DNA from: Longimicrobiales bacterium
GTDB taxonomy: Bacteria; Gemmatimonadota; Gemmatimonadetes; Longimicrobiales; Gaopeijiaceae
Length of the DNA stretch: 64,000 nt
Reading direction: 5' to 3'
NCBI GenBank assembly: GCA_029245345.1
Contig: JAQWPM010000021.1
Coordinates: 620,001-684,000, forward strand
How positions within the stretch are numbered: position 1 is the stretch's first letter; each line of letters opens with the position of its first letter. Position numbers and translations under genes: made by a program. This document shows, piece after piece, positions 17,590 through 24,877 of this stretch. Below the pieces are notes generated by a model. It saw only the letters and a program-made list of their open reading frames with translations. It did no database searches and was not told the origin of the DNA.

Positions 17590-19316
17590 CCGGACCACCT
17601 GCTCCCCGAAGGCTGGCCCGCTGGGATCATCCATTCGATACCGGGATGACCGAGGGCGACGTCGACCGTCTCCTGGCGCTCCCGCTGTTCGCCGACATGG
17701 AGGCGGATCGCTTCCCGAGGAACATCCCTCTCCGGGGGATCCTCCGGAACGACGCCCGAAAGGTTCGATACCAACCAGGTGAGATCGTGATCAGGGAGGG
17801 GGATTACGGCACGTCCGCCTTCGTCATCTTGGGTGGTGGAGTGCGCGTGATCCTCAAGAGCCAGACCCGGTTTGCGCCGGGCCGGACCGAGCGTCGGCGC
17901 GTGAGCTTCCTCAAGTCCCTGGTGAGCCCGTTCCTGGGGCGCCCGACGCCTGAAGCCCGGGACTTCCGTCCGGCGTCGGAACGCACGGGGCTCATGACGC
18001 GGGGCGTCGGGACCGAGACGAGAGTCTACGTGCCTGATGTGACGGGTCTCATCGAGCGATCCGAGACGGTTCCCTTGGCGGAGGCGGGGGATCTCTTCGG
18101 GGAGATGGCGGCCCTGGGACGCACCGATCGGTCCGCCACGGTCGTTGCGGAGACCGAGCTCGAGCTGCTTGAGATCAGGCATCCCGGGCTCAGAGACCTC
18201 CGGAAGTACGACGCGCGCTTCGGCGCACAGGTCGACAGTTTGTACCGGGACCGGTCGCTGGTCACGCGATTGAAAGCCACCCCCATCTTCTCTCATCTCG
18301 CCGACGAAGAGCTGGCCGTCGTGGCCAAAGCGGCGGAGTGGCACTCTCATGGGCGCTTCGACTGGGATGTGGATCTCAAAAAGCGGGGGGCGCTGGACTG
18401 GGACGAGCGCCTGAGTGACGAGCCCATCGTCCTACTTCAGGGTGATTACGTGAACGGCGTGACCGTCATCGCCAACGGCTTCGGTCGTGTCTCACGCTCG
18501 TTCGGCAATTCGGAGCACACCCTGGAGTATCTGGGCAGAGGGCGGGTCTTCGGCCTGGAGGAGTTCACCCACCATTGGCGTACCGGCGAGCCGGAGCCCC
18601 ACGGCACGACCCTGCGTGCGTTGGGATACCTGGAGACGCTCTTCGTGCCCAGCGATCTGGTTGAGAAGTATGTGCTGGGGCCAGACAGGAGCCGCCCACG
18701 GGCGAAGCCGTCGCTAATCCCCTCGGCGTCAAGCGCTGAGAAGGGTCGGGGGCGCGGCAGGTCCCGCCTTCCGGTGCTGCCCAACGTAGTTCTGGAGGGC
18801 TTGGTGGATGAACGGGTCCACATCGGCGGGGCTGCCATGGTCATCGACATGGATCGCTGCACCCGGTGCGACGACTGCGTACAAGCGTGCTCCGACGCGC
18901 ATGACGGCAATCCTCGTTTCCTGCGCAGTGGCCCCAGGATCGGCCCGCTCATGGTTGCCAGCGCGTGCATGCACTGCGTCGATCCCGTGTGCATGATCGG
19001 ATGTCCCACGGCCGCCATCTCGCGGGACAAGGCGACGGGAAACATCCTCATCGACGACAACACCTGTGTCGGCTGTGGCACCTGCGCCAGCAGTTGCCCC
19101 TGGGACAACATCCGCATGGTGGAGATCCGTGATACCGCGGGTGAGGTGATTCGTGACCTCGAAATGCACGAACCCATCCGAAAGGCCACCAAGTGTGACC
19201 TGTGTATCGATGAGTGGGGCGGCCCCGCGTGCCAGCGGGCGTGCCCTCACGATGCGCTGGTGCGCCTCGACCTCAGTCAGGGCCCAGAGAGGCTTGCCCA
19301 GTGGCTGGATCGCTGA
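17586..19316 (+). CDS. Cyclic-nucleotide-binding domains fused to four-cluster ferredoxin
   Basis: A 576-aa cytosolic-looking protein with no signal peptide. Residues ~45-215 form a CRP-type cyclic-nucleotide-binding domain interrupted by a long insert; its phosphate-binding cassette is recognisable (FGEMAALGRTDRSATV, with the Glu and Arg present). A second, more degenerate domain spans ~235-390 and lacks a clear cassette. Residues ~420-565 carry DmsB/NrfC-type iron-sulfur motifs for four [4Fe-4S] clusters: CTRCDDCVQAC, CMHCVDPVCMIGC, CVGCGTCASSC and CDLCIDEWGGPACQRAC. It thus looks like an electron-transfer subunit gated by cAMP/cGMP or another ligand. It overlaps both neighbours, linking the c554-like gene to the membrane cytochrome gene. 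Confidence 0.85.
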   Translation: MTGPPAPRRLARWDHPFDTGMTEGDVDRLLALPLFADMEADRFPRNIPLRGILRNDARKVRYQPGEIVIREGDYGTSAFVILGGGVRVILKSQTRFAPGRTERRRVSFLKSLVSPFLGRPTPEARDFRPASERTGLMTRGVGTETRVYVPDVTGLIERSETVPLAEAGDLFGEMAALGRTDRSATVVAETELELLEIRHPGLRDLRKYDARFGAQVDSLYRDRSLVTRLKATPIFSHLADEELAVVAKAAEWHSHGRFDWDVDLKKRGALDWDERLSDEPIVLLQGDYVNGVTVIANGFGRVSRSFGNSEHTLEYLGRGRVFGLEEFTHHWRTGEPEPHGTTLRALGYLETLFVPSDLVEKYVLGPDRSRPRAKPSLIPSASSAEKGRGRGRSRLPVLPNVVLEGLVDERVHIGGAAMVIDMDRCTRCDDCVQACSDAHDGNPRFLRSGPRIGPLMVASACMHCVDPVCMIGCPTAAISRDKATGNILIDDNTCVGCGTCASSCPWDNIRMVEIRDTAGEVIRDLEMHEPIRKATKCDLCIDEWGGPACQRACPHDALVRLDLSQGPERLAQWLDR

Positions 19317-20125
19317 CCGGCCGCTGGAGCAGACGCGCGCTCACGGTGGCGGCCGTAGGGGTGACGTTCTACGGCGTGCTCCGCTACCAGGACGCGTGGG
19401 CAGGGAGATGGGCGATACCCGCCGGAGAGGTGACCGGCTGGCTGCTCCTGGCGTTGGTTGGCGCCCTGACCTTCTTGAACGTGCGGAAACGCTTCACGCG
19501 CATACCGCTGCTCCCGGCCACTCTCTGGGTCGACGTGCATGTGTTCCTGGGGTTGCTCGCCGGCCTGTTCCTCCTGATCCACGTCGGATACTCGTGGCCG
19601 AGGGCTGCGCTGAACTGGGGGTACCTCCTGCTCTTCGCTTCGGTGTGGGCGAGTGGCCTGGGCGGGTTGTGGCTGTCCCGCTGGGTGCCCAGGCGTCTTC
19701 GGGAACGCGGGGAGGAAGTGATCTACGAGCGCATTCCAGCCCACCGGGCGCGCCTTTGCCAGCGGGTCCTCGAGATCGTGGACCAGGATCTCGCACAGGA
19801 CGAGATGCCCACCATCGCCGCGTTCGCCGTGGAAACGCTGCTCCCGTTCATGGAGCGTCCCCAGAATCGGTTTGCGCACCTCTTCCGTGCTCGCCGCCAT
19901 CTGCAGGACCGCCTGGGCGAACTCGATGAGATGGAGCGCTACGTGAGCGCGCGGGAGCGGCACATCAAGACGGAGCTGGCCGCGCTACTCACGACGAAGG
20001 ACGACCTCGACTATAGCGAGGCTCACCAGGCGCTGCTGAAATACTGGCTCTTTGTGCATATCCCCCTCACGTACGCGCTCCTCCTCATCGCGCCGGCGCA
20101 CATCGCGTGGGCGCTCCTCTTCTGA
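19301..20125 (+). CDS. Membrane cytochrome b-like protein of the redox operon
   Basis: From GTG 19301, which overlaps the preceding ferredoxin fusion, the protein is 274 aa with about five transmembrane helices: four in residues ~15-130 and one at the C-terminus. Histidines inside helices (DVHVFLG, LIHVGY, FVHIPLTY, PAHIAW) are placed as expected for haem b ligands. A ~110-residue charged helical loop separates helix 4 from helix 5. I infer a quinone-interacting cytochrome b that exchanges electrons with the FeS fusion on one side and the periplasmic cytochromes on the other. No named family is certain; NarI/ferric-reductase-like four-helix proteins are the nearest picture. Confidence 0.65.
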   Translation: MAGSLTGRWSRRALTVAAVGVTFYGVLRYQDAWAGRWAIPAGEVTGWLLLALVGALTFLNVRKRFTRIPLLPATLWVDVHVFLGLLAGLFLLIHVGYSWPRAALNWGYLLLFASVWASGLGGLWLSRWVPRRLRERGEEVIYERIPAHRARLCQRVLEIVDQDLAQDEMPTIAAFAVETLLPFMERPQNRFAHLFRARRHLQDRLGELDEMERYVSARERHIKTELAALLTTKDDLDYSEAHQALLKYWLFVHIPLTYALLLIAPAHIAWALLF

Positions 20126-20131
20126 TCGCCC

Positions 20132-22093
20132 ATGCCGACCCCTTCTGAGCTCTGGGCGTCCGCGCGGCAGGCGTACGAAAGGCCCACCCAGGATTGGGCG
20201 TGCGGGCGCGAGACGCCGTGCGCCGCGGGCCCGAACAGGAAAAGGGGCTGCGGCGGAACCGCTCGATGCGTGCCCTCCACCGAGGCCGACGTGCACCTGT
20301 GTGCCCGGGCGCAAGAGGATGGTGGGGCCTGCGAGATGGGTCCCGGGACCGGGGGGAGCTGCGGCTCTCCACTGCCGCCGTGCATTCCCGTTCCGAGCCT
20401 TCGTATCCGCCGGCGCCGAACGTCCCTGGCCGTGGGTGGCCTCGCGTTCGCCTTCACGGTGCTGGTGTGGTATTCGTTGCCAGCGCAGCCCCTCGCCGCA
20501 CGGCTGTTCAGCCCGGGCCCATTGGCCCGGGCCCATGCGGACATCGAGTCGGACTGTGCGTCCTGTCATACGGCACTGTCCGACTCCTCGTACGTGGGTG
20601 ATCTCGCGTGGGATGCGTTTCGCTCGAGTGGGAACAAAGGCGGGCCCACGGAGTGCGGATCCTGCCACGAGGTGCCCGAGGCGTTGACGTTCCTCCCTCA
20701 CACCCTGGCCGTGGCGTCGAGTGGCTCGGGCTCCCTCAGCGCTCATCTGGCACCCGGAGGGGCGGACCCCAGGAGTTGTGCCTCCTGCCACGTCGAGCAC
20801 GGCGGCGCCGGTGCGGAGCTGCGTCCCGATCCGGCAGAGCTGTGTGCGTCGTGCCACCTGGGAGAGCCAGAGTCGTTCAAGGCTGCCCACCCCTCCCTCG
20901 AGCCCTTCGCGATTCTCGAGGATGAGCTGCGTTGGGCCTTCGATCACACGTCGCACTCGGTTGAGTATTACCCCCGTGAGGAAGTGGCCTTCGATTGCGT
21001 CGTCTGCCACAATGCCGGGCAGGTGCTGACCATGGCGGTGAACACCTTCGAGGCCTCCTGCACGAGCTGCCATAATCACGTGTCCGAGGTGAACTCGGTC
21101 CGGCTCCCGGTCTTTCAGCTACCGGGACTGGACTACGAGACCCTCGAAGAGGAGGGCCTGAGCATGGGGAGCTGGCCGGAGGATGCAGGCATCGATCTCG
21201 AGGCCGAGCTGACGCCTGCCACGCGCCTCCTGCTGGATGCCGAGGGCGTGCGCGCCGCCGACCGCCTGGAGGCACAAGGCGCACTCCTCTTCGATCTCCT
21301 CGATGCCGACGTGGAGCTCGCAGACGTGGAGACGCTCGTGTGGTCCCTGAAAGAGGCACTGGCCGACGTGCGAGAGCGGGAAGGAGCCGCGCTGCGGAGC
21401 AGGTTGGGCCGGTGGCCCGGCGTCGAGCTGACGCGTGATCTGAACATCACGCTACAGCAGTGGGCCGAGGCGCTGAATCGGGCGTCCGGCGACTGGTTTC
21501 CCGATCTCGAGGCAGAGGTGGCCCGCCACGACGCCGGCGAGAGCGTCGAGGTCCGCGTCGTGAGCGACTACGATTTCACCGCCAAGGAAGTGGGCGCCTG
21601 GACCGTGGACACACGGACCTTCTCAGTGCACTACTCGGTGGAGCGTCATGCTGACGCCCTCGCCCGGGCACTCTTCGAGGCGGCCGCGGGACGCGCCTCC
21701 ATGGCCGGCCTTATGACCGAGCTCCGGCATGACGCGGCGGCCGGATCCTGTTTGAAGTGCCATGGAAACGGGCTCGCCGCATCTGCCGACTGGCTCGAGA
21801 CGGGTGGAGCCCCGTCTGAAGGCCCGGAATCCAGCACGTCGGTGGCGGGGTGGTTCGACCACGGCCCCCACCTCTCCGTGACCACCTGCGCGGAGTGCCA
21901 TGCGGAGACCGGGGCGACGCCATCCTTCGACACGGTGCCACTGTCCCTATGCTCGGCGTGCCACGCTACCGAGCCCGTGGACCTCGAGGAGCCGGCGACC
22001 ATGACGTGCTCGGCGTGCCACGTGTACCACGATGCCATGTCCACCAAGGCGATCGGGACGGATTCGGCGACCGCTCCGGAGTCGGGCGGGTAG
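20132..22093 (+). CDS. Membrane-anchored decaheme cytochrome with Cys-rich N-terminus
   Basis: This 653-aa protein has three parts. Residues ~20-90 form a cysteine-rich module with a two-fold repeat: each half has C-x-R, then C-x2-GP-x6-C, then C-x-P (CAAGPNRKRGC...CVP and CEMGPGTGGSC...CIP). A transmembrane helix follows at ~103-118. The periplasmic part has ten CxxCH sites, six in the first third (CASCH, CGSCH, CASCH, CASCH, CVVCH, CTSCH) and four near the end (CLKCH, CAECH, CSACH, CSACH), with a helical haem-free stretch between. The topology puts the Cys module in the cytoplasm next to the FeS fusion protein. It closes the redox operon. Starting later would delete the Cys module, but its repeat argues that it is real. 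Confidence 0.82.
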   Translation: MPTPSELWASARQAYERPTQDWACGRETPCAAGPNRKRGCGGTARCVPSTEADVHLCARAQEDGGACEMGPGTGGSCGSPLPPCIPVPSLRIRRRRTSLAVGGLAFAFTVLVWYSLPAQPLAARLFSPGPLARAHADIESDCASCHTALSDSSYVGDLAWDAFRSSGNKGGPTECGSCHEVPEALTFLPHTLAVASSGSGSLSAHLAPGGADPRSCASCHVEHGGAGAELRPDPAELCASCHLGEPESFKAAHPSLEPFAILEDELRWAFDHTSHSVEYYPREEVAFDCVVCHNAGQVLTMAVNTFEASCTSCHNHVSEVNSVRLPVFQLPGLDYETLEEEGLSMGSWPEDAGIDLEAELTPATRLLLDAEGVRAADRLEAQGALLFDLLDADVELADVETLVWSLKEALADVREREGAALRSRLGRWPGVELTRDLNITLQQWAEALNRASGDWFPDLEAEVARHDAGESVEVRVVSDYDFTAKEVGAWTVDTRTFSVHYSVERHADALARALFEAAAGRASMAGLMTELRHDAAAGSCLKCHGNGLAASADWLETGGAPSEGPESSTSVAGWFDHGPHLSVTTCAECHAETGATPSFDTVPLSLCSACHATEPVDLEEPATMTCSACHVYHDAMSTKAIGTDSATAPESGG

Positions 22094-22251
22094 GTCGGCA
22101 GAATCATCCTCAGGCCGCGTCGGGGTGCGGGCGATCCTGACGGGGTTCTGCTTCCTGGGCAGGTGGTCTTCGGCATCGAGTCGGAAGTGATTCAAGAGTA
22201 GGCCATCACGGGCACCGGTGGTGCGTATCAGCTACTCGATCCTCAACGCCG

Positions 22252-22818
22252 TCAATGCATGGACGGCCCCAACCGGATCCCCACCCCCAAGTCCAGAGCC
22301 ACCGCAACCGCGTGCTCCGAGCTGGACAGCGTCTTGGCGGACAACCAACGGTAGGATAGACCCGGGGTAAATCTCATGCGGCCCGACCCGAAGGTGAAAC
22401 CGGCACCAGCGTGAATGCCCGGGCCCAGGGCGGGGGACTCGCCCTCCGTCCCCACTTCGGTTACTCCCAAAAGCACCCCGAGGCGCAGCCAGGCCCATCC
22501 TTTGCGCGCCCCCGCCCCCAGCACACCATGGTTCCCGGTCACGATCAGATCCTGCTCAATGCAGAAGCCCTCCTCGCACCCGAACGCGCTTCGGACATAC
22601 CCACCGTAGACGCTGAGCCGAGGCGTAATCTGCCGCATGACCAGTGCCTCGTAGGACAGCGCCGGAGCTAAGTCGAGGCCGGCGGCCGTGCCGGTGTGGC
22701 TACCCACCATAAGCCCGCCCCGGATCTCGGCGTGGGTCTGCCCAGCGGCTGGACTGTGGACCAACACGGCTCCCAGGGCCATGGCGATGAGCCCGGCAGG
22801 CAAGCTCCTCATTCTCAC
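22252..22818 (-). CDS. Small outer-membrane beta-barrel protein
   Basis: A 188-aa protein with a clear signal peptide (ending HSPAAGQ, about residue 27) and a mature part made of amphipathic strands (AEIRGGLMVGSHTG, LSVYGGYVRSAFGC, RMRFTPGLSYRWLS, VAVALDLGVGIRLG), as in eight-stranded OmpA/OmpX-like or lipid-A-modifying barrels. One Cys pair (GCEEGFC) may form a loop disulfide. It overlaps the upstream metalloprotease gene by 4 bp, so the two are probably co-transcribed. No enzyme motif is visible. The 22094-22251 gap between it and the redox operon shows nothing firm. Confidence 0.65.
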   Translation of the reverse strand: MRMRSLPAGLIAMALGAVLVHSPAAGQTHAEIRGGLMVGSHTGTAAGLDLAPALSYEALVMRQITPRLSVYGGYVRSAFGCEEGFCIEQDLIVTGNHGVLGAGARKGWAWLRLGVLLGVTEVGTEGESPALGPGIHAGAGFTFGSGRMRFTPGLSYRWLSAKTLSSSEHAVAVALDLGVGIRLGPSMH

Positions 22819-24638
22819 CTCCGCACCGGGCCGCTGTCCGGCAGCCCCTGGCTGAACCGGACGGTCGCGGTCGCACTGATCGCCGCTGGCACCACGCCAT
22901 CCCGGAGAATGGCGCGAATGCTACCGGTGGTCCTGTCGGTGGCCAGGGCCATGCGGGGAAGGCGCGTCGAGCCATCCACGGTAAGGGCACCCTCGGGACC
23001 GATAAGGGAGATGGCGTCGAGGGCCTCAACACCCTCCGCCCCCAAGGGAACGGCGAAGGCGAAATGCCCTCCGCCCCATTCCACTTCCTGGGGCGCGAAA
23101 CTCAAGGAGAAGAGCACGCCTCCCTCATGGTCGAGCCCTTCCAAGCGAAAGGGCCCGTCTTCGGAGGGGAGGCGGGGAGGCGCGTCCAGGACAAACGTAG
23201 GCTCCAAAAACATCTCCCCGTCTCCGGCACTCCCCCAAAGGAGCAGCACCTGCTGCTGCGCCGCCGGGGCCGGCGACGCGTCTACCTCGAGCCGGAAATC
23301 GATGGCCTTCTTGAAGTGGTAGTCGCTGACCCACTTGGGATAGCAATACCCCATGAGGTCCTTGTAATCGTCGGGGTCTCTGAGCACCCCAAGACCCGAG
23401 CCGAGGCTCGATTCGTAGCCCCACGCTCCGATGGAGCCGCCGTCGTGGGGGTAGCTTGGATCCGGGCCGCCCGCACCACCACAGGGGGCGTGGCGGAGGC
23501 TGACATTGTGACCGATCTCGTGAGCGAAGGTAGTGGCAGAGGGCCGCCCGACGCTGACCGGGTTGCCTATGGAGGCCAGGCCACCCCATTTGGATCCGGA
23601 GGGAAGCACCAGGGCACCGTAATAATGGCGGTGGGATCCCTCTGCGACGCGGAGGGCGGTAATCTCCCGGAGGAACGCCCTCCAACCGCCGTCGGTGGTC
23701 AGGTCTGCGGCAGTGGTATAGGTCTCGTGCACCTCCAGGTCCAGCTCGCCGATGGGTAGCATCGACCGGAGGAACCGCAGCGTCGAGCCGGTGGGGCCCA
23801 GGCTCGCGATCCAGCCGAAAAGCCCTTGGTTGGAGCTTGAGGCGTGAAGAACCGGTACGATGGTCAGGTCAAAGCGCGGCAACGTTTTGACATCCAGGGC
23901 CTTCCGACCCTCTGCCGGAATGCGTACCTGGCTTCCAGGGGCCAGCGGCGTGGTGGCGTCCACGTCCAACTCGACCACCAACTCTACGCCGGGCTGAAGG
24001 ACGGAGCCAGGGACAAACGCGTTGAAAGACCGGTCCAGGCGGCTCTCGACCACCTCATGCGGGATCAGATACGAACCCGGAAGCAAGGTGACACTGTGGA
24101 CCTCAGCGCCGTCCAGGTAAAAAGTGGCCCGCCCCCTGGGCTGGTAGAAGCTGGCTGGGTCGCTGGTAACAAAAACGCGGAGGAGCGCCTGAACCCCAGA
24201 GATGAGGGGCACGTCGCCCTGGGCATTCTGGACACTCTGGACCAGATAGACGGTGGGCGCCGCCAGAGCCACTATGTTGGGGTTTACGCGGACTCTGGAC
24301 GAGGCCACGAGGCCCGCTAGCCTCGCCTGGACCCACACCTCGCCGCCGCCCAAGCCCTCCAGGCTCCCGTCGGGGGCGACCCCCACCGCGTCCGGTTCGG
24401 AGAACGACCACTGGGGTGTCGCCCACGACGGATTTGAAGAAAACGGCTCGCCGTCCTGGTCCAGGACCGTCACTCGGAGGGGTGCCCGGTCCCCCTGCGT
24501 GATCAGGGTGTCGGCTGGCTCGATAATGAGCGACTCGGGGACCCGGTCGGATACCGTCGCGAAATCGGAGCAAGCCCCGCCCACGAGGGCGGCGGCAAGG
24601 AGCCAGGATCGGCGGAGGAAGAGGATCGAGGGGATCAT
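22815..24638 (-). CDS. Lipoprotein metalloprotease with HExxH zinc site
   Basis: A 607-aa lipoprotein (VGGAC lipobox, Cys about residue 23). Residues ~35-120 resemble a bacterial Ig-like (Big) domain ending in SRVRVNP. The central part contains a zinc-protease motif, FAHEIGHNVSLRHAPC, i.e. HExxH-x5-H, with a conserved Met-turn candidate in DLMGYCYP further on. The layout (Ig-like domain, long beta region, HExxH with third His) resembles StcE/M66-like or other metzincin-type secreted proteases that cut glycoproteins, but the exact family is uncertain. It lies upstream of and overlaps the small barrel gene. Confidence 0.7.
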   Translation of the reverse strand: MIPSILFLRRSWLLAAALVGGACSDFATVSDRVPESLIIEPADTLITQGDRAPLRVTVLDQDGEPFSSNPSWATPQWSFSEPDAVGVAPDGSLEGLGGGEVWVQARLAGLVASSRVRVNPNIVALAAPTVYLVQSVQNAQGDVPLISGVQALLRVFVTSDPASFYQPRGRATFYLDGAEVHSVTLLPGSYLIPHEVVESRLDRSFNAFVPGSVLQPGVELVVELDVDATTPLAPGSQVRIPAEGRKALDVKTLPRFDLTIVPVLHASSSNQGLFGWIASLGPTGSTLRFLRSMLPIGELDLEVHETYTTAADLTTDGGWRAFLREITALRVAEGSHRHYYGALVLPSGSKWGGLASIGNPVSVGRPSATTFAHEIGHNVSLRHAPCGGAGGPDPSYPHDGGSIGAWGYESSLGSGLGVLRDPDDYKDLMGYCYPKWVSDYHFKKAIDFRLEVDASPAPAAQQQVLLLWGSAGDGEMFLEPTFVLDAPPRLPSEDGPFRLEGLDHEGGVLFSLSFAPQEVEWGGGHFAFAVPLGAEGVEALDAISLIGPEGALTVDGSTRLPRMALATDRTTGSIRAILRDGVVPAAISATATVRFSQGLPDSGPVRR

Positions 24639-24693
24639 GGCAGGCAGGTTGGCCGCGTCTTATCCCTGGTGCAAGGGGGGGGTAACTCTTTCT

Positions 24694-24876
24694 TCAACCC
24701 GGATATGGCGGACTTCTTGGAGAGGGACTATCTGGTGATGAGTAGCGGTCCTCCTGGGGAACCAGCTCCCCGTCCTTGATGAGCTGAGGCGCCACTCCCT
24801 TGACCATTGACCACCCCTGCTCAATCAATCGTCCTTCGAGGTACCGGGCGCGGGCGACAAGGCGGGATCGCCTCGC
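24694..24876 (-). pseudogene. Possible unidentified gene-tail remnant
   Basis: Just downstream of VPS10 protein 2, in another frame of the same strand, a start-less open stretch reads RYLEGRLIEQGWSMVKGVA followed by PQLIKDGELVPQEDRYSS before running into proline-rich sequence and a stop. The composition is protein-like, but I cannot name a family. The plus strand here also has an open stretch (FNPDMADFLERDYLVMSSG), so one of the two is a shadow. Low confidence. Confidence 0.25.
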
Positions 24877-24877
24877 G

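Noticed and set aside
22094-22195. In-frame continuation after the decahaem stop reading GDPDGVLLPGQVVFGIESE
   Set aside because: Protein-like but only ~33 residues with no motif; insufficient to call read-through or a remnant.
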